From NCBI RefSeq assembly GCF_000429625.1, contig NZ_KE386929.1, positions 22,276 to 86,275 of the forward strand: a stretch of 64,000 bases of DNA. The letters are read 5' to 3'. This document shows positions 38,968-46,320 of this stretch, one piece after another. The stretch is from Azospirillum halopraeferens DSM 3675 (GTDB lineage: Bacteria; Pseudomonadota; Alphaproteobacteria; Azospirillales; Azospirillaceae). Position numbers and translations under genes: made by a program. How positions within the stretch are numbered: position 1 is the first letter of the stretch; each line of letters opens with the position of its first letter. A model generated the notes under the pieces. The model had not been told where the DNA came from. It saw nothing but the letters and a program-made list of their open reading frames with translations, and ran no database searches.

Positions 38968-39499
38968 GGCCCTGATCCGGCTGCTGCAGTTCGTCGGGGC
39001 GCAGGACACGGGCGACGTGGTCGAGCACGCCGTTGACCATCCCCGGCTCCCGCCCGGCGAAGAAGGCGTGCGCCACGTCCACGTACTCGCTGATGAGGAT
39101 GCGGGGGTGGACGTCGCGGTGGGCGAAGATCTCGTAGGCGCCGGCGCGCAGGATGGCGCGCAGCAGCATCTCCACCCGCTCCAGGGGGAACTTGGGCGAC
39201 AGGGCCGCGGTCACCAGGCCGTCCACTTCCGTGCGCCGGTAGGCGGCACCGCGCACAATGTCGGAGAAAAGCTGAGGGTCCGCGGCGACGAAGCGTTCCC
39301 CGTCGATCTCCTGGCCCAGCCGGTGCTTCACGAACTCTCCCACCACCGGCTCCACGTCGGCGCCGGTGAGGTCAATCTGGTACAGGGCCTGCACGGCCGA
39401 CAGCCGCGCCGCCTTGCGCCGCGCCTTGGCGGAACCGCCCCCGCTCTTCCTGGTGCCGCGCCGCGCCTTGGCGCGTCCGGCCGCATCGTCGTTGCTCAT
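38948..39499 (-). CDS. nusB: Transcription antitermination factor NusB
   Basis: I start at MSNDDAAGRAKARR (183 residues); a GTG at 39538 overlapping the ribH stop (GTGA) is the alternative. The NusB core is clear: ARLSAVQALYQIDLTG, VAADPQLFSDIVRGAAYRRTEVDGLVTAAL, LERVEMLLRAILRAGAYEIFAH, VHPRILISEYVDVAHAFFAGREPGMVNGVLDHVARV. It is preceded by a basic extension (GTRKSGGGSAKARRKA) not present in E. coli. NusB with NusE promotes rRNA antitermination. It overlaps the thiL start by 20 bp and lies 35 bp after ribH. Confidence 0.95.
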   Translation of the reverse strand: MSNDDAAGRAKARRGTRKSGGGSAKARRKAARLSAVQALYQIDLTGADVEPVVGEFVKHRLGQEIDGERFVAADPQLFSDIVRGAAYRRTEVDGLVTAALSPKFPLERVEMLLRAILRAGAYEIFAHRDVHPRILISEYVDVAHAFFAGREPGMVNGVLDHVARVLRPDELQQPDQGRARDDG

Positions 39500-39534
39500 G
39501 GTCTCTGGATTGCTCTGGTTGCGGAAAGGCGCCC

Positions 39535-39999
39535 TCACCGCGGGTAGAGGCGGAATTGGCGCTTCAGTTCGATCATGTCAAGGCAGGCGCGGGCCGCCTG
39601 GCCGCCGCGGTTGCGACCGCCGACGGCAGCGCGCACCCACGCCTGTTCCCGGTTCTCGACGGTCAGGATGCCGGTGCCGACCGCCAGCGTGTGCCGCAGG
39701 ACCAGATCGTGCAGGCCGTGCATCGCCCGGCTGCAGATCAGATCATACGCGGTGGTCTCGCCGCGGATGACGCAGCCCAGCGCCACATAGCCGTCGTAGC
39801 GCCGGCGCGCGGTGTAGACGTCCATGGAGCGTACGGCGATCTGCACCGCCGCCGGGATCTCCAGCACGCCCGGCACCGGCACGCGGTGGTGGGTGGCTCC
39901 GGCCTTGTTCAGTTCCCCCAGGGCGCCGCGCACCAGTTCGTCGGCGATGTCCTCGTGACAGCGGGACTCCACCACCATGATGTGCGGCGCGTCGCTCAT
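39535..39999 (-). CDS. ribH: 6,7-dimethyl-8-ribityllumazine synthase
   Basis: The 154-residue protein begins with PHIMVVESRCHEDIADELVRGALGELNKAGATHHRVPVPGVLEIPAAVQIAVRS, including the PGxxEIP substrate loop. It continues with YVALGCVIRGETTAYDLICSRAMHGLHDLVLRHTLAVGTGILTVENREQAWVRA, which has the conserved GCVIRGET. The catalytic His of the usual 'GExxHxxxI' motif is replaced by the TTAYD stretch seen in type II (alphaproteobacterial RibH2-like) enzymes. It condenses the amino-uracil with dihydroxybutanone phosphate. It is 6 bp downstream of ribB and followed by nusB. Confidence 0.95.
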   Translation of the reverse strand: MSDAPHIMVVESRCHEDIADELVRGALGELNKAGATHHRVPVPGVLEIPAAVQIAVRSMDVYTARRRYDGYVALGCVIRGETTAYDLICSRAMHGLHDLVLRHTLAVGTGILTVENREQAWVRAAVGGRNRGGQAARACLDMIELKRQFRLYPR

Positions 40000-40005
40000 C
40001 GCCGC

Positions 40006-41136
40006 TTACCCGGCCTCCCCCGGGGCCGGCACCGCACGCTGGCCGACCACGGTGAGGCCGTAGCCCTCCAGCCCGATGATCGTCTTGCGCCGGTTGGTCA
40101 GCAGTTCCATCTTGCGCACGCCGAGGTCGAGCAGGATCTGGGCGCCGACACCATAGTCGCGCAGTTCCGCCCCGCCGGCCGCCTGCCCCTCCAGGCGCGC
40201 CCTGGCCAGCGCCGACAGGCCGGTCGCCTGCGGCTCGCGCAGCAGCACCACGACGCCGCGGCCCTCGCGGGCGATCAGCTCCATGCACGCCTGCAACTCC
40301 CCGTCGCGCCCGGCCGAGCGGTCGCCCAGCACGTCGTCCAGCACCGACAGGGCGTGCATGCGCACCAGCACCGGCTCGTCGCCCGAGATGTCGCCGCGCA
40401 CCAGGGCGATGTGCTCGGCGTACGCCACCTTGTTGACGTAGACGTACATCTGAAAGCGGCCGCCGAAACGGCTGTCCAGGGTGCCGGCCAGCCGCTGTTC
40501 GACGATCGTTTCGATGCGGCGGCGGTAGCCGATCAGATCGGCGATGGTGCCGACCTTCAGGCCGTGGAACTGGGCGAACTTCACCAGGTCCGGCAGGCGG
40601 GCCATGGTGCCGTCGTCGTTCATGATCTCGCAGATCACGCCGGCCGGCGTCAGCCCGGCCATGCGGGCGATGTCCACCGCCGCCTCGGTATGGCCGGCGC
40701 GCACCAGCACGCCGCCGTCGCGGGCCAGCAGCGGAAAGACGTGGCCCGGCGTCACCAGATCGCCCGGCCCGGCGGCCGGGTCGATGGCCACCTGGATGGT
40801 GCGCGCCCGGTCGGCGGCGGAGATGCCGGTGGTCACCCCCTCGCGCGCCTCGATGGAGACGGTGAAAGCGGTGTGGTGCCGCGAGGCGTTCTGCTGCGCC
40901 ATCAACGGCAGGTGCAGCTTGGCGATCCGCTCGCTGTCCATCGCCAGACAGATCAGGCCGCGCCCGTACTTCGCCATGAAGTTCACGACCTCCGGCGTCG
41001 CCATCTGGGCGGGGATCACGAGGTCGCCTTCGTTCTCCCGATCCTCGTCGTCGACCAGGATGAACATGCGGCCCTGCCGCGCCTCCTCGACGATCTCTTC
41101 GGCGGAGGACAGATAGGAGTGGTATTCGGAGGTCAT
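40006..41136 (-). CDS. ribB: 3,4-dihydroxy-2-butanone-4-phosphate synthase with degenerate GTP cyclohydrolase II-like domain
   Basis: The 376-residue protein looks like RibBA. The N-terminal DHBP synthase domain (1-205) is intact, with DDEDRENEGDLVIPAQ, the SRHHTAFTVSIEAREGVTTGIS loop and PGHVFPLLARDGGVLVRAGHTEAAVD. The C-terminal domain (about 210-376) keeps the RibA fold end, LRDYGVGAQILLDLGVRKMELLTNRRKTIIGLEGYGL. It lacks all three zinc cysteines of CLTGDVFGSxRCDC, reading RMHALSVLDDVLGDRSAGRD instead, and it lacks the RQEGRGIGL catalytic loop. GTP cyclohydrolase II activity is therefore not expected. It overlaps ribE by 4 bp (ATGA). Confidence 0.94.
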   Translation of the reverse strand: MTSEYHSYLSSAEEIVEEARQGRMFILVDDEDRENEGDLVIPAQMATPEVVNFMAKYGRGLICLAMDSERIAKLHLPLMAQQNASRHHTAFTVSIEAREGVTTGISAADRARTIQVAIDPAAGPGDLVTPGHVFPLLARDGGVLVRAGHTEAAVDIARMAGLTPAGVICEIMNDDGTMARLPDLVKFAQFHGLKVGTIADLIGYRRRIETIVEQRLAGTLDSRFGGRFQMYVYVNKVAYAEHIALVRGDISGDEPVLVRMHALSVLDDVLGDRSAGRDGELQACMELIAREGRGVVVLLREPQATGLSALARARLEGQAAGGAELRDYGVGAQILLDLGVRKMELLTNRRKTIIGLEGYGLTVVGQRAVPAPGEAG

Positions 41137-41720
41137 TCCTGGCCCACCAGCCGCGCGACGTAACGCGCCAGCATGTCGATTTCCATGTTCACGCGGTCGC
41201 CGGGGCGCAGGCCCCCGAAGGTGGTGGCGGACTGCGTGTGCGGGATGATGTTGACGCCGAAGCGGGCGCCATCCACCTCGTTCACCGTCAGCGACACCCC
41301 GTCCAGCGCCACCGAGCCCTTGGAGGCCACGTAGCGGGCGAGGTGCGCCGGCACCTCGAAGGTGAAGCGGATCGATTCGCCGTCGGGCCGGATCTCCGTC
41401 ACCATGGCCACGCCGTCGACGTGGCCGGACACGATGTGCCCACCCAGTTCGTCGCCGACCTTCAGCGCCCGTTCGAGATTGACGCGGGTTCCGGGCATCC
41501 AGTCACCCAGCGTGGTCTTCGACAGCGTCTCGGCGGACGCCTGGACGGCGAACCAGCCGGGCCCCTTGTCGACGACGGTCAGACAGACGCCGCTGTTGGC
41601 GATGGATGCGCCGATGGGGACCGTCTCCATATCGAAGACGGTCTCGATGGTGAAGCGCGTGTCGCCCTGCTTCTCCACAGCGCGCACGCGGCCGACGTCG
41701 GTGACGATTCCGGTGAACAT
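41133..41720 (-). CDS. ribE: Riboflavin synthase, alpha subunit
   Basis: Start MFTGIVTDVGRVRAVE is the family start; the longer frame to 42239 is antisense to the cytochrome gene. The 195-residue protein has two lumazine-binding repeats: MFTGIVTDVG...GASIANSGVCLTVVDKG, and the second one with LGGHIVSGHVDGVAMV and GSVALDGVSLTVNEVDGARFGVNIIPHTQSATTFG. It dismutates two dimethylribityllumazines into riboflavin. It leads ribE-ribB-ribH-nusB-thiL. ribD is not in this cluster, and no FMN riboswitch is visible in the short 96-bp upstream gap. Confidence 0.97.
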   Translation of the reverse strand: MFTGIVTDVGRVRAVEKQGDTRFTIETVFDMETVPIGASIANSGVCLTVVDKGPGWFAVQASAETLSKTTLGDWMPGTRVNLERALKVGDELGGHIVSGHVDGVAMVTEIRPDGESIRFTFEVPAHLARYVASKGSVALDGVSLTVNEVDGARFGVNIIPHTQSATTFGGLRPGDRVNMEIDMLARYVARLVGQE

Positions 41721-41816
41721 GGGCCGGACTTTAGCAGGTTTTGCGCCGGGCGGAAGCGGCGAGCGCGCACCTCCGCCCTTTACGGCCACCCTGCATCGGC
41801 GTAGCCTCCTTAGACT

Positions 41817-42317
41817 ATGCACCTCCGTTCCGTCCGGTGGATGCTCGCGGCGGCTCTTGTCCTGGTCCCGGCCGTCCCCGCGCACGCCACCGACCTGCAC
41901 CGCCTGTTCGAGGACCGCTGCGAATCGTGCCACGGCCATGCCGGGGACTTCGCCCGCGAGGCCCTGCACGATGCCGACGGCGCACTCGCCGGACGGCGCC
42001 CCCGCCGTGACCTGATCACCTTCCTGGAACGCCACCAGGGCGGCCTGCCCCGGGATCTGGCGCTGGCGGTGCACGCCATGCTCCTGGCGCAGGTCCGCAC
42101 GGACCCGCTGTTCCGCGACCGGTGCAGCCAATGCCATGGCCGCGCCGCCGATCTGGTCCGCGATACCCTGATCCGCCGCGACGGCGTGGTGATCGGGCGT
42201 TACACCGGCCGCCCCGTGGCCGAATTCCTGGCCGGCCACGGACGTCTCTCATCGGACGAGGTGCCGGTGATCGTTGAGTTGCTGACGCGCCTGGAGCGCG
42301 AGGTTCACTGGCCCTGA
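41817..42317 (+). CDS. Periplasmic diheme cytochrome c-like protein
   Basis: The 166-residue protein has an N-terminal signal peptide (RSVRWMLAAALVLVPAVPAHA, cleavage after AHA at about residue 24) and two haem c motifs, CESCH and CSQCH, each followed by a similar helix (GHAGDFAREAL and GRAADLVRDTL). The two halves look like a tandem duplication of a single-haem domain. No clear axial Met ligand follows either motif, so haem ligation is uncertain. It should sit in the periplasm or on the membrane surface in electron transfer. It is divergent from ribE and convergent with the esterase-like gene, whose stop lies within its 3' end (13-bp overlap). Confidence 0.87.
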   Translation: MHLRSVRWMLAAALVLVPAVPAHATDLHRLFEDRCESCHGHAGDFAREALHDADGALAGRRPRRDLITFLERHQGGLPRDLALAVHAMLLAQVRTDPLFRDRCSQCHGRAADLVRDTLIRRDGVVIGRYTGRPVAEFLAGHGRLSSDEVPVIVELLTRLEREVHWP

Positions 42318-43309
42318 CGGTCCAGCGCGAACTGCGCGATGATCGTGTGCTGCAACGGGCTGAAGTTGTCGTCGGAAACGAGATAGACCAGCGTCGTCCC
42401 GTCGGCCCCCGGCACCGCGGCGACCGCCTCGAAGTTGTCAACCAGCAGGGGCAGCGCCAGGCGGCCCAGTTCCTCCCCGCCCAGCACGGCGCCGGGCGCC
42501 GGAGCGGTTCCCGGCAGGCGCACAAGCCGCGCCTGCCAGCCGCCGATCATGGACACGAAGCGCTCCAGCACCAGCACGTCGCCGTCGGGGGTCACGGCGG
42601 CACCCGTGGGCCGGAAACCGGGTGCGGCCCGGTAGGTCAGGGGCGCCCAGTCGTTGCGGGCCCGCAGCGGCGCACCGGCGACCCAGCCGCGCCGTTCCGG
42701 CACACCGTCGTCCGCCCCCTCCTCCAGCACCAGAAGCCGCCCGTCGGGCAGCAGCGCCATGGCCTCCAGCCCGCCGTTGCGCGGCGCATCCTCCAGGCCG
42801 GGCGGCGCGGGCAGGGCCGTCACCGCGCCCTCGCCGCGATCGAAGCCGGGGGGATAGCGCAGGATGCGGTGCTCGCGCTCGAACGCCACCAGCCAGCCGC
42901 CGTCGGGCAGCCGCAGCAGTTCCTCGGCGTCGGCGGACCCGCCGGGGTGGGGCAGCGGCCGATGCGTCACGCCGGAGACGCCGGTCAGCCGACCCGAACC
43001 GTCGTGCGCCAGGCGACCGAACACCAGCTTGCCGCGGTCGCTGACCGCGGTGAACCGCTCGCCATCCTCGCGCAGGACGAAGCCGGACAACCCGCCGATG
43101 CCGCCCCCGCTCACCGCCACCGCGCCGAGGAAGCGCAGGCGCCCCACCGTCTCCCGCGCGGGGTCCTGCGAGTCCAGGTGCAGGGTCCGCACCGCGACGG
43201 ACGGCGGACCGCCGGACCCTCCGGCCGCGGCGGAGCATCCGGCGGCGAGGACCAGCGCCAGCAGGCTGCGGCGCAATCGGGGGAGGACTCGACGATCGGC
43301 ATGGAGCAT
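42305..43309 (-). CDS. Esterase-like-activity-of-phytase family lipoprotein
   Basis: Start MLHADRRVLPRLRRSLLALVLAAGC gives a signal peptide with a lipobox LAAGC, so the 334-residue protein is exported and lipidated. The mature domain matches the phytase-esterase beta-propeller family: LRFLGAVAVSGGGIGGLSGFVLREDGERFTAVSDRGKLVFGRL, SADAEELLRLPDGGWLVAFEREHRILRYP, GGLEAMALLPDGRLLVLEEG and ERFVSMIGGWQARLVRLPG. The reaction is not defined for most members. Its 3' end overlaps the diheme cytochrome gene by 13 bp in a convergent arrangement. It is divergent from the histidine kinase gene. Confidence 0.85.
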   Translation of the reverse strand: MLHADRRVLPRLRRSLLALVLAAGCSAAAGGSGGPPSVAVRTLHLDSQDPARETVGRLRFLGAVAVSGGGIGGLSGFVLREDGERFTAVSDRGKLVFGRLAHDGSGRLTGVSGVTHRPLPHPGGSADAEELLRLPDGGWLVAFEREHRILRYPPGFDRGEGAVTALPAPPGLEDAPRNGGLEAMALLPDGRLLVLEEGADDGVPERRGWVAGAPLRARNDWAPLTYRAAPGFRPTGAAVTPDGDVLVLERFVSMIGGWQARLVRLPGTAPAPGAVLGGEELGRLALPLLVDNFEAVAAVPGADGTTLVYLVSDDNFSPLQHTIIAQFALDRQGQ

Positions 43310-43517
43310 GCGCCCAATGAACCACAGGATGCCGCCGCCGGGCGAGCGTGTTCCCGCCGATCGCGGCGGCCGCGGCCCGTCATCGGCCGGAGTATGACGG
43401 CCGCGGTACCCCCTTTGACCAGCCGCAGGCCCGGACATCCGTGCATAGATTCACCCGAGGTGCCCGTTTGCCATCGGCGAGCGGGAACTCCCGCCCGTTG
43501 AGCACAGGTTGACGTCC

Positions 43518-44228
43518 ATGCCCTTCAGGTCATACCCGGTCGCCGCCCCAGCCGACCATGCCACGGGCGGCGCCGGTGCACAGCACGCGCCGGTTTCCGC
43601 AACGCCGGAGGCCACCGCCGACGCGCGCATCCGGGCCCTGGAAGCGGAGATGCGGGAGCTTCAGCACCGTGCCAAGAACAGCCTCCAGCTCGTCATCAGC
43701 CTGTTGAAGCTGCAGGCCGGGCGCATCCGCGACCCCGACGCCCGCATCGCCTACGAGCAGACCCTGGTGCGCATCGAGGCGCTGGCGATCCTTTACCGCC
43801 AGCTTCATGAAACGGGCAGCGGCACCCATGTGGACCTGGGCCGCTACGTCACGGCCCTGTGCGAATCGGTCAAGGAGGGCACGCCCGGCGGTGCTGCCAA
43901 CATCCCGGTCACCGTCGAGGCCGAGCCCATGCAGATCGGCCTGTACGAGGCCATGCCGCTGGGGCTGATCATCGCTGAACTGGTGTCGAACAGCTTGCAC
44001 CACGCCTTTCCAGAGCAGGGCTGGATCGTCGTCCGGCTGACCCGGGCGGACGAGCGCCGCGGCCGCCTGGAGATCGAGGACAACGGCCGCCCCCTGCCGG
44101 CCGGCTTCGACACCACCTCCGACGACGGGCTGATGCTGGCCGAGGCGCTGGCCGCGCAGCTCGGCGACACCCTGTCGACGGACACCGACTCCTCGGGCAC
44201 CACGGCGGCGGTGCGCTTCCCGCTGTGA
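43518..44228 (+). CDS. Small soluble histidine kinase (HisKA_2/HWE-type)
   Basis: The 236-residue protein (start MPFRSYPVAAP) has no TM helix or recognisable sensor domain. The phosphoacceptor helix is ELQHRAKNSLQLVISLLKLQAG, with His50, the H-R-x-K-N-xLQ form typical of HisKA_2/HWE kinases, followed by AYEQTLVRIEALAILYRQLHE. The ATP domain has the N box LIIAELVSNSLHHAFPEQG and LEIEDNGRPLPAGFDTTSDDGLMLAEALAAQLG (G1 and G2 regions). Such kinases often act on response regulators of the general stress response or motility; no partner is adjacent. It overlaps the next gene by four bases (GTGA). Confidence 0.88.
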   Translation: MPFRSYPVAAPADHATGGAGAQHAPVSATPEATADARIRALEAEMRELQHRAKNSLQLVISLLKLQAGRIRDPDARIAYEQTLVRIEALAILYRQLHETGSGTHVDLGRYVTALCESVKEGTPGGAANIPVTVEAEPMQIGLYEAMPLGLIIAELVSNSLHHAFPEQGWIVVRLTRADERRGRLEIEDNGRPLPAGFDTTSDDGLMLAEALAAQLGDTLSTDTDSSGTTAAVRFPL

Positions 44229-44782
44229 GCCCCGGCACCGACGATCCGGACGCCGGCCTGCCCCGCCTGTCGCCGGAGGAACTGGCCATCCTGCTGGGCG
44301 GCGGCCTGTCGGAAGAGGCGCGCGAGCGGCAACGGCTGCGCAACGCCCGCGCCAACACCCGGCGCACCGACCGCCGCCGCAGCGATCCGGCCTTCGCCGA
44401 AGCCCTGCGCACCGCCGACCGGGCGCGCCAGCGCCGCAAGCGCGCCGCCGCCGAACGCTCCCCCCGCCCGCCGGCGCCGGCGGCCCCCCTGCCCGCCCTT
44501 ACCCCGCTGGAAGCGGCGCGGCGCCTGGAACGCCACCTGGAGAGCGTGCGCGACGCCCGCACCGCCCAGCTCCGCTCCAAACCGGATCTCGTGCAGCGCT
44601 GCGTCGACGGCTTCACCGTCTACCGCCATCTGTCGGCCGACGGCACACGCCCGACCCGCGGCGCCATGGCCGCCGCCTTCCGCGACCTGTTCGGGGTGAC
44701 GCTGACCCCGTCGCAGGTGCAGAACGTCCGCGACCGGGTGGAGGACCTGGCCCGGCCCGGCGGCCCGTGGCACGGAGGGTAA
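44225..44782 (+). CDS. Hypothetical protein coupled to the histidine kinase, 185 aa
   Basis: A GTG start in a GTGA overlap with the kinase gene shows translational coupling. The product is polar and very Arg/Ala-rich (RQRLRNARANTRRTDRRRSDPAFAEALRTADRARQRRKRAA), followed by a helical region PLEAARRLERHLESVRDARTAQLRSKP and a C-terminal QRCVDGFTVYRHLSADGTRPTRGAMAAAFRDLFGVTLTPSQVQNVRDRVEDLA. The last part resembles a small helix-turn-helix or antitoxin-like DNA-binding segment, but I cannot name a family. The strong basic stretch suggests nucleic acid binding. Repeat copy B begins within its stop codon. Confidence 0.68.
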   Translation: MSPGTDDPDAGLPRLSPEELAILLGGGLSEEARERQRLRNARANTRRTDRRRSDPAFAEALRTADRARQRRKRAAAERSPRPPAPAAPLPALTPLEAARRLERHLESVRDARTAQLRSKPDLVQRCVDGFTVYRHLSADGTRPTRGAMAAAFRDLFGVTLTPSQVQNVRDRVEDLARPGGPWHGG

Positions 44783-44898
44783 TGCCGGGTTGGGAACGTC
44801 CTGTCGTCCGAACCCGGTGTCGGCGGCGGCCGCGGCCCGATGGAACCGAAGCCCGCGTGACGTCTGAACGCAGCGGTCAGGATATCCCGGCCGCGTAC
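44782..44898. repeat. Dispersed multi-hairpin repeat, copy B (117 bp)
   Basis: It aligns with 18889-19012 (copy A). Both start in a stop codon with the A(T/A)(A/G)CCGGGTT word, then CGTCC and CCGAACCCGGTnTCGG, the GCGGCCCGAT block, GAACGCAGCGGTCAGGAT and finally CCGCGTAC. In copy B the stems are partly mismatched (the GATA-loop stem has two mismatches). It runs up to a few bases before the stop of a convergent gene, the same context as copy A. Confidence 0.85.
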
Positions 44899-44901
44899 CG
44901 G

Positions 44902-45291
44902 CTATCCCTCCAGCAGCTTCGGGTTGGCGATGGCGAGGCGTGCCCGCACGGTGGCGTCCAGGCAGTCGAGCAGTGCCCCGGCGTCGCGGTCGTAGGCTCC
45001 GGCGGCGATGTCCGCGCACAGCCGCCGTTGCAGGGCGTCGACGCGGTCGCTCAGCGCGGCGCCGGACAGGGACTCGTCGGCGTCGCTGCCGACCAGCGGG
45101 ATCATCGCCGCCATCATCGCGTGGCCGGCGGCGTCCAGCCCATCCAGTTCGCGTGCGGCGATGGCCATGGCGTTGGCGATCATCAGGGCGGTGTAGCGCC
45201 GCTCCGGCGGCACGACGGGCAGCACCTCGGCACGGTAGGCGTCGAGAGCGGCGGCCAGGAGCCGGCGGGCATCGGGATCGTTGCGCATCAT
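44902..45291 (-). CDS. LvaB-like small protein (DUF6285) of the 4-hydroxyacyl-CoA kinase pair
   Basis: The 129-residue protein starts MMRNDPDARRLLAAALDAYRAEVLPVVPPERRYTALMIANAMAIAARELDG, followed by DESLSGAALSDRVDALQRRLCADIAAG. It is helical, soluble and has no catalytic motif I recognise. It matches the small DUF6285-type protein encoded beside the phosphotransferase in lva operons (lvaB), where it is required with LvaA for phosphorylation of 4-hydroxyacyl-CoA. Here it follows the phosphotransferase with a TGATG stop-start overlap and an AGGGAG SD, as expected for a stoichiometric partner. It is the last gene of the operon. Confidence 0.8.
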   Translation of the reverse strand: MMRNDPDARRLLAAALDAYRAEVLPVVPPERRYTALMIANAMAIAARELDGLDAAGHAMMAAMIPLVGSDADESLSGAALSDRVDALQRRLCADIAAGAYDRDAGALLDCLDATVRARLAIANPKLLEG

Positions 45292-46319
45292 CACGCTCCC
45301 TGTTCGATGGCGCGGAGATGGATCAGCAGGTCGCGCTCGATCTCCGGCACCAGGCGGCCGGTCAGCGCCAGTTCCAGCGACGGTTCGGTGCCCGACGTGT
45401 GGCGGCGCCCCTGCATGATCGCGATGGCGGCCCAGCGCAGATAGGCCGCAGCCTCCCACCAGGCGACGCGGGCCGCATCGACGGACCGCCCCGCCGTTTC
45501 CTCATAGCCGGCATAGAGGTCGGCGCGGTCGGCGATGCCGCCGGCCTCGCGGTCGGTGCGGCCGAACCGCCAGGACCGGGCGCAGAACCAGCCGAGATCC
45601 TCCATGGGATCGCTCCATCCCGCGAACTCCCAGTCGAGGACCGCGGTCAGCCGGCCGTCCTCTACCAGATAGTTTCCGGTCCGGAAATCGCGATGGCACA
45701 GCACCACGTCCCCCGGTGCCGGCGCGTGCACCTGAAGCCAGCGCAGCCCCCAGGCCAGCACCGGGTCGCGGTCGGCCGCACCGTCCATCCAGGCGCGGTA
45801 GTCGCGCACCGCTGCGGCTGCCGCTCCGCCGTCACGGGGAAGCGGCAGGTCCAGATCGTCATCGTCGGGGCGCACCCGGTGCAGCCGGCCGAGGGTGCGT
45901 CCCAGTTCGCGCGCCAGGTCGCGCTGCGGTGCTTCGCAGCGGACCACCAGCCGTCCGGCGGCGGTGCCGGCGGCGCGGCGCATGACGTAGAAGGGACCGC
46001 CGAGGATGTCCGCATCCTCGCAGGCGAACAGCGGCTCGGGCACCGCCACGCCGGCGGTGCGGGCGGCGCACAGCACCGCGAACTCGTGCATCTTGTCGAG
46101 GCTGGCGGCCATGCCGGAGGCGGGGCCGATGCGCAGCACCACCGCATGGCGGCCGTCCAGCGGCCCGCCCGACACGGCCAGCGCCGCCCCGAGGTTCAGC
46201 GAGATGGCGCCACCGCCCAGCCGCTCCACGCTCTCCACCGCCACGCGCCCGGCGCCGGCCGCCCCGGCCAGCCAGCGTTCCAGGGCCGGCAATGCTTCGT
46301 CCGTTATGGGTCCGGCCAT
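45291..46319 (-). CDS. APH/ChoK-family phosphotransferase, LvaA-like 4-hydroxyacyl-CoA kinase
   Basis: Start MAGPITDEALPALERWL follows GGGGGTGAG placed in the 3' end of the acyl-CoA dehydrogenase gene. The 342-residue protein has the APH kinase landmarks: the Brenner-type catalytic loop CHRDFRTGNYLV, the DFG-equivalent AVLDWEFAGWSDPMEDLGWFC, and an N-lobe HAVVLRIGP. In ACAD10/11 and in bacterial LvaA this kinase phosphorylates the 4-hydroxyl of 4-hydroxyacyl-CoAs so that phosphate can leave. The gene lies between the acyl-CoA dehydrogenase and the DUF6285 gene with nearly no gaps, as in lvaABCDE, which supports this over drug-resistance phosphorylation. Confidence 0.87.
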   Translation of the reverse strand: MAGPITDEALPALERWLAGAAGAGRVAVESVERLGGGAISLNLGAALAVSGGPLDGRHAVVLRIGPASGMAASLDKMHEFAVLCAARTAGVAVPEPLFACEDADILGGPFYVMRRAAGTAAGRLVVRCEAPQRDLARELGRTLGRLHRVRPDDDDLDLPLPRDGGAAAAAVRDYRAWMDGAADRDPVLAWGLRWLQVHAPAPGDVVLCHRDFRTGNYLVEDGRLTAVLDWEFAGWSDPMEDLGWFCARSWRFGRTDREAGGIADRADLYAGYEETAGRSVDAARVAWWEAAAYLRWAAIAIMQGRRHTSGTEPSLELALTGRLVPEIERDLLIHLRAIEQGA

Positions 46320-46320
46320 C

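Noticed and set aside
41721..41816. FMN riboswitch upstream of ribE
   Set aside because: The gap to the divergent cytochrome gene is only 96 bp and shows none of the conserved RFN-element segments.
45291..46319. Aminoglycoside resistance phosphotransferase
   Set aside because: The APH fold is shared, but the gene is embedded in a tight CoA-ester catabolic operon beside a DUF6285 partner, which favours an LvaA-like kinase.
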